Origin: Aureimonas sp. ME7
GTDB taxonomy: Bacteria; Pseudomonadota; Alphaproteobacteria; Rhizobiales; Rhizobiaceae
Assembly (NCBI RefSeq): GCF_903970965.1
Contig: NZ_CAJCKW010000002.1
Coordinates: 540,597-604,596, forward strand
Direction: 5' to 3'
Length of the DNA: 64,000 bases
Shown here: piece by piece, positions 8,872 through 17,619 of the stretch
Layout: every line of letters starts with the position of its first letter
Numbering within the stretch: the first letter of the stretch is position 1
Translations under genes and position numbers: made by a program
Notes under the pieces: generated by a model
The model's database searches: none
What the model saw: the letters and a program-made list of their open reading frames with translations, nothing else
What the model was told of the DNA's origin: nothing

Positions 8872-9435
8872 TCAGGCCGCCTGGCGCTTCTCGTGGCGGC
8901 CTTCCTCGACCTCCTCGATGATCTTGGCGATGAAGGCGGGAAGATCGTTCGGATTGCGCGAGGTGATCAGCGCCTGGTCGGTCACCACCTCCTCGTCGTG
9001 CCAGCGCCCGCCGGCATTCTCGACATCGGTCTTGATGGACTTGTACGAGGTCACGTCGCGACCCTTGATGACGCCGGCCTCCACCAGAAGCCACGGGGCG
9101 TGGCAGATCGCGGCCAGCGTCTTCTTGGAATTGTAGAAGTCACGCACGAAGGATACGGCGGCATCTTCCGCACGCAGCTTGTCCGGGTTGATCTGGCCGC
9201 CCGGCAGGACGAGCGCGTCGTAGTCCGAGACCGACACCTGCGACAGCACCTTGTCGACCGGAACGCTGTCGCCCCAGTCGGTCTCGTCCCAACCCTTGAT
9301 CTCACCTTCCTTCAAGGACACGACATGGACCGTCGCGCCGGCCGCGCGTAGCTTTTCCAGCGGCTGCACGAGTTCGGACTGCTCGAAGCCGTCCGTGGCG
9401 AGAATGGCGATCTTGGCTTCGCGGATGCTGGGCAT
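8872..9435 (-). CDS. DJ-1/PfpI family protein (YhbO/glyoxalase III-like)
   Basis: The 187-residue protein shows the DJ-1/PfpI nucleophile elbow AAICHAPWLL with Cys111-His112, the conserved acidic residue in DGFEQSEL (Glu18), and the LPGGQINPDKLR segment. The family includes intracellular proteases, deglycases and chaperones; E. coli YhbO-like members have this length and the same C-terminal extension. AAGGAAAGG lies about 10 nt before the ATG at 9435. It is cytoplasmic and likely stress-protective. It is not clearly co-transcribed with recX, from which it is separated by 116 nt. Confidence 0.9.
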   Translation of the reverse strand: MPSIREAKIAILATDGFEQSELVQPLEKLRAAGATVHVVSLKEGEIKGWDETDWGDSVPVDKVLSQVSVSDYDALVLPGGQINPDKLRAEDAAVSFVRDFYNSKKTLAAICHAPWLLVEAGVIKGRDVTSYKSIKTDVENAGGRWHDEEVVTDQALITSRNPNDLPAFIAKIIEEVEEGRHEKRQAA

Positions 9436-9551
9436 CGGGGTGACCTTTCCTTGCGGGCGCCGAGGCATCGTCGATCCGTAGATCGATGGTCGGCCCGCCC
9501 ATGTTGGTGTTCGCGTTTCCAACGACCGGCTCCCGCGAGGGTTCCCCCGCC

Positions 9552-10097
9552 TCACTCGCCCTCTTCGATCTCGCGATCGATCGCCGCCGCCGCATGGCCA
9601 TAGGAAAAACCGGCGCGCATCAGGGCCGCGACGTCGCGATCCCGGCGCTCGGCGCGCTCGCGCAGACGGTGGGGGCCGAGCCGTCTGCGCTTGGCGAGCC
9701 GCCGCGCCGCCTCTTCTTCGTCGGTCTCGTCGCCGGCCATCACGGCGGCCACGGTCTCGCGGTCGACGCCCTTTTCGGCCAGCTTGGCCGCGCTCTGGCG
9801 AAGCGAGGTGCCGCGCCGACGAAGGCTGGCGAGCTTGGATTCGGCAAAACTCCGGTCGTCCAGAAGCTTGAGCTCCACGAAACGCCCGACCGTTTCGCCG
9901 ATCATTTCGGCGAACGCCTCCGGCTCCTCGCCCCGAGCCCTGGCGCGGCGCAGAACCTTGCGCTCCAGGACGCGGCGCAGGTTGGCTTCGGTGGAGGCGT
10001 AGCGTTCGAGGTAATGAGCGGCCGCCCGAAACATCCATTCGCGCGAGATGGGCCGAGGGATCTTGGGTGTGGGGGCTGCGGCGTCGCTCATGCCCAT
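9552..10097 (-). CDS. recX: Regulatory protein RecX
   Basis: The 181-residue, highly charged, helical protein has the triple three-helix RecX layout. Its first repeat is AAAHYLERYASTEANLRRVLERKVLRRA, and a middle segment LLDDRSFAESKLASLRRRGTS contains the family hallmark DDxxFAxxxVxxxxxxG. The third repeat ends with GFSYGHAAAAID. RecX modulates RecA filaments. recA is not in the window. A second in-frame ATG two codons on (10091) could also be the start; neither has a strong ribosome binding site. Confidence 0.88.
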   Translation of the reverse strand: MGMSDAAAPTPKIPRPISREWMFRAAAHYLERYASTEANLRRVLERKVLRRARARGEEPEAFAEMIGETVGRFVELKLLDDRSFAESKLASLRRRGTSLRQSAAKLAEKGVDRETVAAVMAGDETDEEEAARRLAKRRRLGPHRLRERAERRDRDVAALMRAGFSYGHAAAAIDREIEEGE

Positions 10098-10132
10098 TCA
10101 CTTAGGCGCTTCCGCCCCGCCCGTCATCCAAC

Positions 10133-10166
10133 GAAAACGGCCCCGCCGCCGGAAGGCGACGAGGCC
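10133..10166 (-). terminator. Rho-independent terminator after the ParA-like gene
   Basis: On the minus strand a 12-bp stem with two G-U pairs (10155-10166 with 10139-10150) and a TTCC loop is followed by GTTTTCGTT. It lies 26 nt past the stop at 10192. Confidence 0.75.
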
Positions 10167-10191
10167 GATGCTGGAAGGGTCTCGGTCGAGG

Positions 10192-10902
10192 TCAGGCGGC
10201 GTAGGCCGCGCGTTCGTCGATCTCGCGAGCGGGATGTTCGGTCGGCTGGACATAGCCGAGGACGCCGAGTTCATAGGCGATCGAAACCGCCTCGGCGCGG
10301 GCGCGCTCCAACCCCGGCGCGCCGTCGTCGGTCAGGGTGAAAAGCGTTCCGCCGTGGAGGAACGGCGCTTCATAGGCCGCCCTAAGCACGAGGCCGATCT
10401 CCAGGCGCGGCGTCGGCGACTGTTCGATCATGCCCTCGATCGTGCGAGCGATGCGGCTCGGAATGGTGGTGACTGCGCTGGCGACGAAGGCCCAGTCACG
10501 GCCGCGCCGGCCCTTGCCGGCTTCCGCCGCCAGCATGCGGTCGGTCGCGAGCGCGGCATAGGCCGACAGCGGCGAAAAGCGGACGGGAATGAGGGCACGG
10601 TCCGAAAGACGGGCGCCGGCGCGCATCATCTCGGCATTGTCGCCGGCGTCGATGAGAGCCAGATCGCCCCGGCGGCGCGCGGCGCGTACGATCCGCTCCA
10701 GCGCGATCTCGTCGTCCGCCACCTCGACCTGGATATGCGCGGGGCGGCCGGGCTTCTGCGCCCATTCCGCGAGATCCTTGTCGCGGGCGGCGTCCACCAG
10801 CACGACGGGAATCTCGGCGGCGGCGGCGACACCCGCCAGCGTCAGCGCGAGCGTCGAGGAACCGGAGGTCTTCAGCGAGCCGATCGAAAGAACGGGCGTC
10901 AT
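10192..10902 (-). CDS. ParA/VirC1-like ATPase with degenerate P-loop
   Basis: The 236-residue protein follows the ParA/MinD layout: an N-terminal P-loop region, then VVLVDAARDKDLAEWAQ (the DxD...W segment), GDLALIDAGDN, and SDRALIPVRFSPLSAYA. The P-loop reads SLKTSGSSTLALTLA: the first (signature) lysine is present, but the second lysine of KGGxGK[ST] is replaced by Ser. It may therefore bind nucleotide poorly or not at all. There is no ParB gene next to it and it is not near a replication origin, so plasmid-style partitioning is unlikely. A strong terminator follows. The cellular role is unknown. Confidence 0.7.
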   Translation of the reverse strand: MTPVLSIGSLKTSGSSTLALTLAGVAAAAEIPVVLVDAARDKDLAEWAQKPGRPAHIQVEVADDEIALERIVRAARRRGDLALIDAGDNAEMMRAGARLSDRALIPVRFSPLSAYAALATDRMLAAEAGKGRRGRDWAFVASAVTTIPSRIARTIEGMIEQSPTPRLEIGLVLRAAYEAPFLHGGTLFTLTDDGAPGLERARAEAVSIAYELGVLGYVQPTEHPAREIDERAAYAA

Positions 10903-11167
10903 GGAATGTCCTTTTTGAAATCGGCGACCGGACGCACCGGATGCGCGAATACGGCATGCGTGAACGAAACGCCGGGACTGCGGGTGAACCGGCGCGAAGG
11001 CGGTTCATTCGCGACCCCCTCCAAAACGCCGGCCGGATCGTCGGTCCTCGATCGATGACCGGGGAACCCCGGCCGAGTCCGCCGGAGCTAACGCCTTCCG
11101 GCTTGACCGGAGCTTGCGGTCGCGCGATCCAGACGAAGCCCATCACGTCGACAAGGATCTCCCCCGC

Positions 11168-11923
11168 GTGCCCTCCCTCCCCACCATCGTCGCGGTGCCG
11201 GCCGACACGCGCCGTTTCGAGAACTACGAATGGCATGCCGCGCCCTCCACCTATCTGCGGGCGATCGTCGAGGCCGGCGGCGGGGTGCCCATCATCGTTC
11301 CCGCTGTGGTGGACGAGGACGAATTGGAAGCGATCCTTAACCGCGTCGACGGCGTCCTCGTCACAGGCTCGGCCTCCAACGTTCATCCCGATCGGTACGG
11401 CGTGGAGCCCACCGCCGCGCACGAGCCCTTCGACCCGGCGCGCGACAGGTTGACCGACATGATGATCCGCGCGGCCATTCGGCGCGCCGTTCCGCTTCTG
11501 GCCATCTGCCGCGGGCATCAGGAGCTCAACGTCGCGCTCGGCGGTTCGCTGGCGACCGAGATCCAGGAGACGGCCGGGCGCATGGACCACCGCGCCCCGA
11601 CCCATCCCGAGCAGGACGCCCGCTTCGCGATCCGCCATCCCGTCTCGGTTGAGCCGGACGGGCGGTTGGCGGAGATCGTCGGCGCTTCCAGCATCGAAGT
11701 GAACTCGCTGCACCGGCAGGCGATCGACCGGCTGGCGGACGGGCTCGACGTGGAAGCTCGCGCTCCCGATGGAACCGTGGAAGCGGTTTCGGTGCGCGAT
11801 GCGCCGGGCTTCACGCTCGGCCTTCAATGGCATCCGGAATACTGGGCGGCCACCGATCCCGCCTCTCGCGCGATCTTCACCGCCTTCGGGGACGCGTGCC
11901 GCGCCTACCGGGACGGTCGCTGA
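11168..11923 (+). CDS. Gamma-glutamyl-gamma-aminobutyrate hydrolase family (class I glutamine amidotransferase-like)
   Basis: The 251-residue protein has the amidotransferase nucleophile elbow LLAICRGHQELNVALGG (Cys114) and the His-Glu pair near LQWHPEY close to residue 222, with the oxyanion segment VTGSASNVHP. These are the features of PuuD-type peptidase C26 hydrolases, which release GABA or glutamate from gamma-glutamyl compounds made during putrescine catabolism. I chose the GTG at 11168 because AAGGA lies 10 nt upstream; an in-frame ATG at 11114 is possible. No other puu genes lie nearby, so the substrate is uncertain. Confidence 0.85.
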   Translation: MPSLPTIVAVPADTRRFENYEWHAAPSTYLRAIVEAGGGVPIIVPAVVDEDELEAILNRVDGVLVTGSASNVHPDRYGVEPTAAHEPFDPARDRLTDMMIRAAIRRAVPLLAICRGHQELNVALGGSLATEIQETAGRMDHRAPTHPEQDARFAIRHPVSVEPDGRLAEIVGASSIEVNSLHRQAIDRLADGLDVEARAPDGTVEAVSVRDAPGFTLGLQWHPEYWAATDPASRAIFTAFGDACRAYRDGR

Positions 11924-11924
11924 G

Positions 11925-13004
11925 CTAGCCCGGCCAGGACGCCAGCAGCAGACCCGACCCGACGAGAACGAGCAGCGCCGCCCCGCCGATCTCCAGAACG
12001 GTGCGCACGCTCCGCCCCCGCCCGCCCGAGCGTCCGAGGAGAAGCGCCAGTCCCTTGCCCGAGACGGCGAGCGCGGCGATGGCCGACACGGTGATCGCGG
12101 TGCCAAGCGCCATGGCGAGCACCGACAGCGACCCGGCCGCATAAAGACCGTTCATCAGGGCGAAGGTCAGAACCACGATCGCGCCGGAGCAGGGGCGAAG
12201 GCCGATCGCCAGAACTGTGGAGAGCCCGGCGCGCCAGGAAAAGGACCCATCCGCCAGGGAGGCCGCATCCGGCATGTGCGGACGCCCGCAGTCGCAGGCA
12301 TCGCCCGTCGGATCGTCGCAGATCTCCGCGCCGTAACCGCCCGATGCGCGCAAGGAGCTGGCGCCTCGCGTCGCTTGCGCGCTCGTGAAGGTGCCGCGCC
12401 CGGCGAAGGCCAGCGCCGAGCCGGAGCGCTGCCGGGCCGGTGAGAGGTCCCCGATCCGCCGCATCGCCGGGCGCAGGAGTGGCCAGCCCTTGCGTATCAG
12501 AAGCCAAAGACCGAGCGCCGCGATCATCGCGTAGGAGCCGAGTTCGAGGCCGAAGGCAAGGTTGGTCATCGAAAGCCCCGTGCCGCGAAGAACGAACCAG
12601 CCGAGAAGAACGACGAGATAGGCCGACAGCGCCTGCACCAGCGCCGCGCCGAACGACAGAGCGACCCCGCGCCGAAGCGCCACCTCGTTCGCCAGCATGT
12701 AGGAGGACAGGACGGCTTTGCCATGGCCGGGCCCCGCCGCATGAAACACACCGTAGACGAAGGACAGGCCGAGCAGCCAGCCGAACCCACCCCCGCCGTC
12801 GCGAAGCGCGACGAGCGCCTGGCGCAGATCGACGAAGAAGGTGCGCTGGACGGCGAGAACCCAGGCGAAGAAGCCCGCGAAAAGGCCGCTCGGCGCTGCC
12901 GTGACCTCGGCGGTGCCGATGCCGAGCGAAGACTGTGCATGCGCCGCGCCGCCGAGCAGCGCCAGGCCGACGAGAAGCGGCAGAATTCCGATCAGCCGGC
13001 GCAT
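11925..13004 (-). CDS. NicO/RcnA-type nickel/cobalt transporter
   Basis: The 359-residue integral membrane protein has about seven hydrophobic segments and both NicO signatures: FVYGVFHAAGPGHGKAVLSSY (about 82-103) and GLRPCSGAIVVLTFAL. Between them is a soluble loop rich in Cys/Asp/His (CDDPTGDACDCGRPH) that could bind metal. Members export or import Ni, Co or related divalent ions. The start overlaps the end of the preceding DUF1007 gene by 13 nt, a pairing common in alpha- and gammaproteobacteria, so the two probably work together. A signal-like N-terminus (to AHAQ) precedes the first core helix. Confidence 0.87.
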   Translation of the reverse strand: MRRLIGILPLLVGLALLGGAAHAQSSLGIGTAEVTAAPSGLFAGFFAWVLAVQRTFFVDLRQALVALRDGGGGFGWLLGLSFVYGVFHAAGPGHGKAVLSSYMLANEVALRRGVALSFGAALVQALSAYLVVLLGWFVLRGTGLSMTNLAFGLELGSYAMIAALGLWLLIRKGWPLLRPAMRRIGDLSPARQRSGSALAFAGRGTFTSAQATRGASSLRASGGYGAEICDDPTGDACDCGRPHMPDAASLADGSFSWRAGLSTVLAIGLRPCSGAIVVLTFALMNGLYAAGSLSVLAMALGTAITVSAIAALAVSGKGLALLLGRSGGRGRSVRTVLEIGGAALLVLVGSGLLLASWPG

Positions 13005-13657
13005 CGCACGTCGATCCGCGTGGCCAGGAGCTGGGAGAAGTTCACCCCGTCCTCGGGGATCGACTGGCCGGGCTTCAGCATGGAAACGGAGTTCATCCAG
13101 TCGGCCGCATCCTCGTCCGGGTTGGGCTGGGTGAACGTCTTCTTGCAGGTCGTCGGCATGTCGAGAAGCTGGAAGGAATTCTCGTCGGCGAAGTCGAAGG
13201 CAACGAAATAGGATTCGTCGTAGACGGAGAAGGTGACGTCGGACGCCTTGAGGTCGACCGGCTCGGCCGGCTTCATCTCGAAGAACAGGATCAGCTGCCC
13301 CTTTTCGAATAACCCCCGGATTTCGCCCGGCGGGGTCAGCTTGATGTCCTTACCGCCGATAGTGACAAACGTGTAGAATTCCCACTCCGCGATCGACTGA
13401 CGCACGGTCTCGGACACGGCGTGGATCTCGTCGTCGTCGAGCGTTCCGTTGCCGTTCTTGTCGAAGTCCACCACGACGGAGGACGAGAACAGCTCGTCGA
13501 AGCGCCAAATGTTGCGCACGGAGGACAGCATGCCGTCCGGGGTTCCCACGATCTCCATCCGCGACTCGGAGAAGACGTGCGGATGGGCGCTCGCCGGCAA
13601 CGCGCCGCCGGCCGACAGCGCGCAAACGGAAGCTGCGAGGATCGATGATCGGCGCAT
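12992..13657 (-). CDS. DUF1007 family periplasmic protein (metal transport partner)
   Basis: The 221-residue protein has a signal peptide ending near PASAHPHVF, which places His residues at the mature N-terminus, as is typical of DUF1007/COG3683. An EF-hand-like acidic loop DFDKNGNGTLDDDE lies at about 64-77. It was once annotated as a periplasmic component of an uncharacterised transport system and is nearly always next to a NicO permease, as here (13-nt overlap). A role in delivering or sensing a divalent metal in the periplasm is inferred. Confidence 0.85.
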   Translation of the reverse strand: MRRSSILAASVCALSAGGALPASAHPHVFSESRMEIVGTPDGMLSSVRNIWRFDELFSSSVVVDFDKNGNGTLDDDEIHAVSETVRQSIAEWEFYTFVTIGGKDIKLTPPGEIRGLFEKGQLILFFEMKPAEPVDLKASDVTFSVYDESYFVAFDFADENSFQLLDMPTTCKKTFTQPNPDEDAADWMNSVSMLKPGQSIPEDGVNFSQLLATRIDVRCAG

Positions 13658-13732
13658 GTGTCGTCCCCGGTTTCACCCCGCTCCGGGAACGACGCTTAAA
13701 CCAAGGCGAAAGTGGGGAAAAGAGGCGCGCCC

Positions 13733-14242
13733 TTACTGCAGAACCACGACACGCGCGCCCACATGCACGCGCTCGAAGAGATCCTGCACGTCGTCGTTGC
13801 GCATGCGGAAGCAGCCGGCCGACGCAGCCGAGCCGATCGAGTTCGGCGAATTCGTCCCGTGGATGCGATAGGTGCCCCAGCCAAGATTCATGGCGCGCTT
13901 GCCGAGCGGATTGTTCGGCCCCGGGCCCATCGAGGCGGGCAGGCTCGGCTTCTTCTCGCGCATGGAGGGTGTCGGCACCCAGGTCGGGTTCAGGCGCTTC
14001 TTCGACACCCAGCTCGTGCCGAACCACTGTTCGCTCGGCTTGCCGACGGCGATGTCGTATTGCAGGGCCGAGTCGGGGCCGGTCACCAGAAAGAGCTGTC
14101 GCGCCCCGGTCATCACCACGATCGTGCCCGGCTCGTAGTCGCCGATGAACACCGTCTCGCGGGCCTGCACGGCGGCACTGGCGGCGCCCCCGCTCCCCAG
14201 GCTCAAGACGGCGGCAAGGAGAAGAGCGGGCAATCGGCGCAT
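13733..14242 (-). CDS. L,D-transpeptidase (YkuD), short exported form
   Basis: The 169-residue protein has a signal peptide and a single YkuD catalytic domain with the motif YRIHGTNSPNSIGSAASAGCFRM, catalytic Cys in SAGCFR. It would form 3-3 peptidoglycan cross-links or attach proteins to peptidoglycan in the periplasm. The frame is open to 14416, but the ATG at 14242 follows GAGG by 6 nt and begins the signal peptide directly. It is one of two YkuD proteins in the window (see 46558). A LysR gene lies 44 nt upstream on the same strand. Confidence 0.9.
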   Translation of the reverse strand: MRRLPALLLAAVLSLGSGGAASAAVQARETVFIGDYEPGTIVVMTGARQLFLVTGPDSALQYDIAVGKPSEQWFGTSWVSKKRLNPTWVPTPSMREKKPSLPASMGPGPNNPLGKRAMNLGWGTYRIHGTNSPNSIGSAASAGCFRMRNDDVQDLFERVHVGARVVVLQ

Positions 14243-14285
14243 GGGAAACCTCGGCATCGCATCGGGGCCGAGAGAGATAGAGAGT

Positions 14286-15218
14286 TCAGGCAGCGGCGGC
14301 GCCCGGTTCTCGGCCGGTGCTATTCTTGCGGAACCAGGTTGCCAAGAAGTCAACAAAGACGCGCGTCCGGGCCGGAAGGTGCCGGCGATGCGGAAACACC
14401 GCATAGATGCCCGCATCCTTGGGAACGAAGTCGTCGAGGACGGTCACGAGCCGTCCTTCCGCGATGTCCCGCCGCACCACGAATTCGGGGATCAGGGCGA
14501 TGCCGAGGCCCGCCAGCGTCGCCGCACGGACGGTATAGGGGGAGTTGGCCGAAAAGCGCCCCGAGACGGCGACGGGGATCGCATCGCCCGAGACCGGATC
14601 GCGGAAGGTCCAGTTGTAGAGCGTCTTGGCGTTGGAATCGATCACGGCGCGAAAGCGCGAGATGTCGCTCGGATGCTGCGGCGTTCCGTTTTCCGCCAGA
14701 AACTCCGGCGTCGCGCAGATGGCAAATTCGAGCGAGCCGAGGCGCCGCGCGATCATCGCAGAATCCGTCAGCCGCGTCATGCGGATGGCGACGTCGAAAT
14801 TCTCCTCCAGAAGATTGGCGAAGGAATCGTCGAGATGGATGTCGAGCGAGATATCCGGGTGGGCGGCGGAAAACTCCACGAGACTGAGCCCGAGCTCCGC
14901 GTCCCCGAAGGTGCGGGCCGCCGTCACGCGCAGCGTCCCCTTCGCCTCCCCCGTGGCTTCTCGCGCTTCCTCGTTCAAGGTCTCGAGATCGGCGAGGATC
15001 GCGGCAGCACGCGACACGTAGACCTCGCCGGCCGCCGTCAGCGCCACCTGCCGCGTCGTCCGGTTGATGAGGAGAACGCCGAGCTCGTCCTCCAGCTCGC
15101 GCACGTATTTGGAAAGCAGAGCCTTGGACCGCCCCGTCTTGCGCGCGGCCGCCGAGAAGCCTTGAGCCTCCACGACGGACAGAAAGGCGCGCATGCGGGT
15201 CAGGGTGTCCATCGGCAT
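14286..15218 (-). CDS. LysR family transcriptional regulator
   Basis: The 310-residue protein has an N-terminal winged helix-turn-helix (residues 5-62: FLSVVEAQGFSAAARKTGRS...LLINRTTRQVALTAAG) and a C-terminal periplasmic-binding-like effector domain. The sequence is typical of the CrgA/AaeR-like branch. AAGGA stands 4 nt before the first ATG and 10 nt before a second in-frame ATG at 15212, so either may be used. Its target is unknown: the divergent neighbour is the ornithine decarboxylase leader, and the L,D-transpeptidase gene lies downstream. Confidence 0.92.
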   Translation of the reverse strand: MPMDTLTRMRAFLSVVEAQGFSAAARKTGRSKALLSKYVRELEDELGVLLINRTTRQVALTAAGEVYVSRAAAILADLETLNEEAREATGEAKGTLRVTAARTFGDAELGLSLVEFSAAHPDISLDIHLDDSFANLLEENFDVAIRMTRLTDSAMIARRLGSLEFAICATPEFLAENGTPQHPSDISRFRAVIDSNAKTLYNWTFRDPVSGDAIPVAVSGRFSANSPYTVRAATLAGLGIALIPEFVVRRDIAEGRLVTVLDDFVPKDAGIYAVFPHRRHLPARTRVFVDFLATWFRKNSTGREPGAAAA

Positions 15219-15317
15219 AGATTCCTTGCGTGAGACCGACCGGTGTTGCCCTGTGACGACAAGTCAAGCGGAAGTCCAGCCTTTTCGCCAAAACGCAGAC
15301 GGGGGTGAATTTTTCTG

Positions 15318-15346
15318 TTGTGTATGACAGAGCGCTTTCTTATATC
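15318..15346 (+). promoter_or_regulatory. Candidate promoter for the ornithine decarboxylase leader
   Basis: TTGTGT (15318-15323) and TATATC (15341-15346) are separated by 17 nt in a locally AT-rich stretch. The predicted start near 15352 leaves a leader of about 390 nt. The -35 is weak. Confidence 0.4.
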
Positions 15347-15351
15347 CGCCT

Positions 15352-15740
15352 TGCCCAAAGTCGCACGTGCCTGTGGGCGTCCCCCGGTCCTCGAATGCGA
15401 GGGTTGCCGGGACGGTACCTGGAGTATCCCTCCAGTCGGTTTCGCTGCTGGCGAAATCGTGGACGCCTTGAAGCAACGACGGTGCGGGCCTTTCTGGTCT
15501 CTCCCGGTCTCCATAGCCGGGAATACTGCAGAGGCACACCATCCTTGCCTGAAGTGCGGCGGGCGTAGCCCTCCAAGCCATGGCAGACTTTCGTTCGGAT
15601 CGTTTCGCGGCACCCTGCCGTGAAGGAGCCGAGTCCTGTCGCGTTTCGCATTCGCTTCATGAGCGGGGTCTCCACCGGCCGCTCATGGGACGGATCGCGT
15701 GCGCTCCTCGTCGACCGTTTGGTTAACCGGAGCTTGATCC
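15352..15740 (+). promoter_or_regulatory. Probable speF-type structured leader RNA of ornithine decarboxylase
   Basis: The 389 nt before the decarboxylase start have a base composition unlike the coding genes (no GC3 bias) and contain several perfect inverted repeats. One is a 9-bp stem CATGAGCGG/CCGCTCATG at 15658-15666/15679-15687. The speF motif (Rfam speF, found in Alphaproteobacteria upstream of this same gene) is a long multi-stem element in exactly this position. I cannot align to the model here, so the assignment rests on position, length, composition and structure. A 101-codon open frame runs through it (15318-15623) but starts before the likely transcript start. Confidence 0.6.
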
Positions 15741-16874
15741 ATGGCTACGCAGCGCATCCTCGACTTCATCGCCACCCGACGTCCCACCGGGCCTTGCCTC
15801 GTGGTCGACCTCGACATCGTCGAAGACAACTTCCGCGCCTTCCGCAAGGCCCTGCCGGATTCGTCGATCTTCTATGCCGTGAAGGCGAACCCGTCGCCGG
15901 AGATCCTGCGTCTTCTGGCCTCGCTCGGCTCGTCCTTCGACTGTGCTTCGGTCGCCGAGATCGAGATGGCGCTGGATGCCGGTGCGACGCCGGACCGCAT
16001 CTCCTTCGGCAACACGATCAAGAAGGAGCGCGACGTGGCGGCCGCCCATGCGCACGGCGTCTCGCTCTTTGCGGTGGATTGCGTCGAGGAGGTCGAGAAG
16101 GTGGCGCGCGCGGCGCCCGGCGCGCGCGTATTCTGCCGAGTCCTGACCGATGGCGAGGGCGCCGAATGGCCGCTGTCGCGCAAGTTCGGCTGCGTTCCCG
16201 AGATGGCGATCGACGTTCTGACCCATGCGCGCGACCTCGGGCTCGTGGCCACCGGCGTCTCGTTCCACGTCGGCTCGCAGCAGTGCGACACCGAGGCCTG
16301 GGACAAGGCGCTCTCCGACGCTTCGATGGTGTTCGGTCAGCTTGCCGAGCGCGGCATCCAGCTGACGCTCGTCAACATGGGCGGCGGCTTCCCGACGCGC
16401 TACCTGAAGGACGTGCCATCAGCGGAAGCCTACGGCCGCTCGATCTTCCGCTCGCTTCGTCGCCATTTCGGCAACAAGATCCCGGAGACGATCATCGAGC
16501 CGGGCCGCGGCATGGTGGGCGACGCCGGCGTGATCAAGGCCGAGGTGGTGCTCGTGTCGCGCAAGAGCGCGAGCGACGAGAACCGCTGGGTCTATCTCGA
16601 CATCGGCAAGTTCGGCGGTCTCGCCGAAACGATGGACGAGGCGATCCGCTACCCGATCGTGACCGCGCGCGACGCCGACCGTAAGGAGCCGTGCGTGCTC
16701 GCCGGCCCGACCTGCGACTCGGCCGACGTTCTCTACGAGAAGACGCCCTATCCCCTACCGATCTCGCTGACGGTGGGCGACGAGGTTCTGATCGAGGGAA
16801 CGGGCGCCTACACGACGACCTACTCGGCCGTCGCGTTCAACGGGTTCGAGCCGCTCCGCTCCTACGTCATCTGA
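15741..16874 (+). CDS. Type III PLP-dependent ornithine/lysine decarboxylase
   Basis: The 377-residue group IV (eukaryotic ODC-like, alanine-racemase fold) decarboxylase makes putrescine from ornithine, or cadaverine from lysine. The PLP lysine is in FYAVKANP (Lys48). Further markers are SFHVGSQQCD, the Gly-rich phosphate loop VNMGGGFPTRY, the IIEPGRGMVGDAG segment, and the second-subunit active-site Cys in AGPTCDSADVLYEK. It is the usual alphaproteobacterial odc that carries a speF leader, consistent with feedback control of polyamine synthesis. A GNAT gene follows in the same direction. Confidence 0.95.
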   Translation: MATQRILDFIATRRPTGPCLVVDLDIVEDNFRAFRKALPDSSIFYAVKANPSPEILRLLASLGSSFDCASVAEIEMALDAGATPDRISFGNTIKKERDVAAAHAHGVSLFAVDCVEEVEKVARAAPGARVFCRVLTDGEGAEWPLSRKFGCVPEMAIDVLTHARDLGLVATGVSFHVGSQQCDTEAWDKALSDASMVFGQLAERGIQLTLVNMGGGFPTRYLKDVPSAEAYGRSIFRSLRRHFGNKIPETIIEPGRGMVGDAGVIKAEVVLVSRKSASDENRWVYLDIGKFGGLAETMDEAIRYPIVTARDADRKEPCVLAGPTCDSADVLYEKTPYPLPISLTVGDEVLIEGTGAYTTTYSAVAFNGFEPLRSYVI

Positions 16875-17021
16875 CGATCCCCTCGGCGCCGCACATCGGC
16901 GCCGGCCTTTCCTTTCTTCGCTACCGGCCCGGCCGACGCTCGCGCGCTCGGCCGTTCCCATCCGCACGGCGGTCCCATCGCGGTCGCCGCTTCCGCTCGT
17001 CCCGTTTCGGAGATCGCCCCC

Positions 17022-17612
17022 ATGGCCGCGCATCCCGTTTCCCCGTTCGACCTCTTGCCCTTCCAGCCCGTCCTGGCGCTTCGCGCCGAGACGGCGGCGG
17101 ACGTTGCCGCGCGCGAGGAGCTTTTGGACGTCGCCATGGGACCGAACCGCGTGCGCAAGTCGTCGGAGGCCATCCGTCGCGGCCGCCTGCCGGCGGAAGG
17201 CCTGTCGCTGGTGGCGCAAGACGAGGATGGCGCGCTCGCCGGCACCGTGCGTCTGTGGAACGTATCGGCGGGCACGCGTGGCGATGCGGATGTGCCGGCG
17301 CTGCTTCTCGGCCCGCTCGCCGTTCATCCGCGCTTCGAAGGGCTGGGGCTCGGCTCCGCCCTGATGCGGCGCGCGGTGGCGGAAGCCGCGTTTCGCGGCC
17401 ACGACGCCATCCTTCTCGTCGGCGACGCGCCCTTCTACGAGCGCTTCGGCTTCCGGGCCGACGTTGCCGCCGATCTCGCCATGCCCGGCCCGTTCGAGCG
17501 CCACCGCCTGCTCGGGTTGGAACTGGAGCGCGGAACCTTGCGCGGCGCGGGCGGGCTGATCGTGCCGACCGGGCGGCCGGACGTGACGGCGCTGGCGGCG
17601 AACGCCGCCTGA
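17022..17612 (+). CDS. GNAT family N-acetyltransferase (YhbS-like)
   Basis: The 196-residue protein has a GNAT core with LLLGPLAVHPRFEGLGLGSALMRRAV, which contains the acetyl-CoA loop (R/Q-x-x-G-x-G/A equivalent FEGLGLGSA), and a following DAPFYERFGF segment. The C-terminal 50 residues are an extension found in YhbS-like members. It follows ornithine decarboxylase by 147 nt, a conserved pairing in Rhizobiales that suggests a link to polyamine acetylation; the substrate is not known. A hairpin terminator follows. Confidence 0.85.
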   Translation: MAAHPVSPFDLLPFQPVLALRAETAADVAAREELLDVAMGPNRVRKSSEAIRRGRLPAEGLSLVAQDEDGALAGTVRLWNVSAGTRGDADVPALLLGPLAVHPRFEGLGLGSALMRRAVAEAAFRGHDAILLVGDAPFYERFGFRADVAADLAMPGPFERHRLLGLELERGTLRGAGGLIVPTGRPDVTALAANAA

Positions 17613-17619
17613 ACACGCG

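Noticed and set aside
9471..9486. Short palindrome TCGATC-CGTA-GATCGA ahead of the PfpI-like gene
   Set aside because: Only 6-bp arms of a common word in GC-rich DNA; no further support.
15318..15623. 101-codon frame in the decarboxylase leader as a protein-coding gene
   Set aside because: Codon usage is unlike the neighbouring genes, the candidate promoter lies at its start, and the region fits a structured leader. Kept only as a finding.
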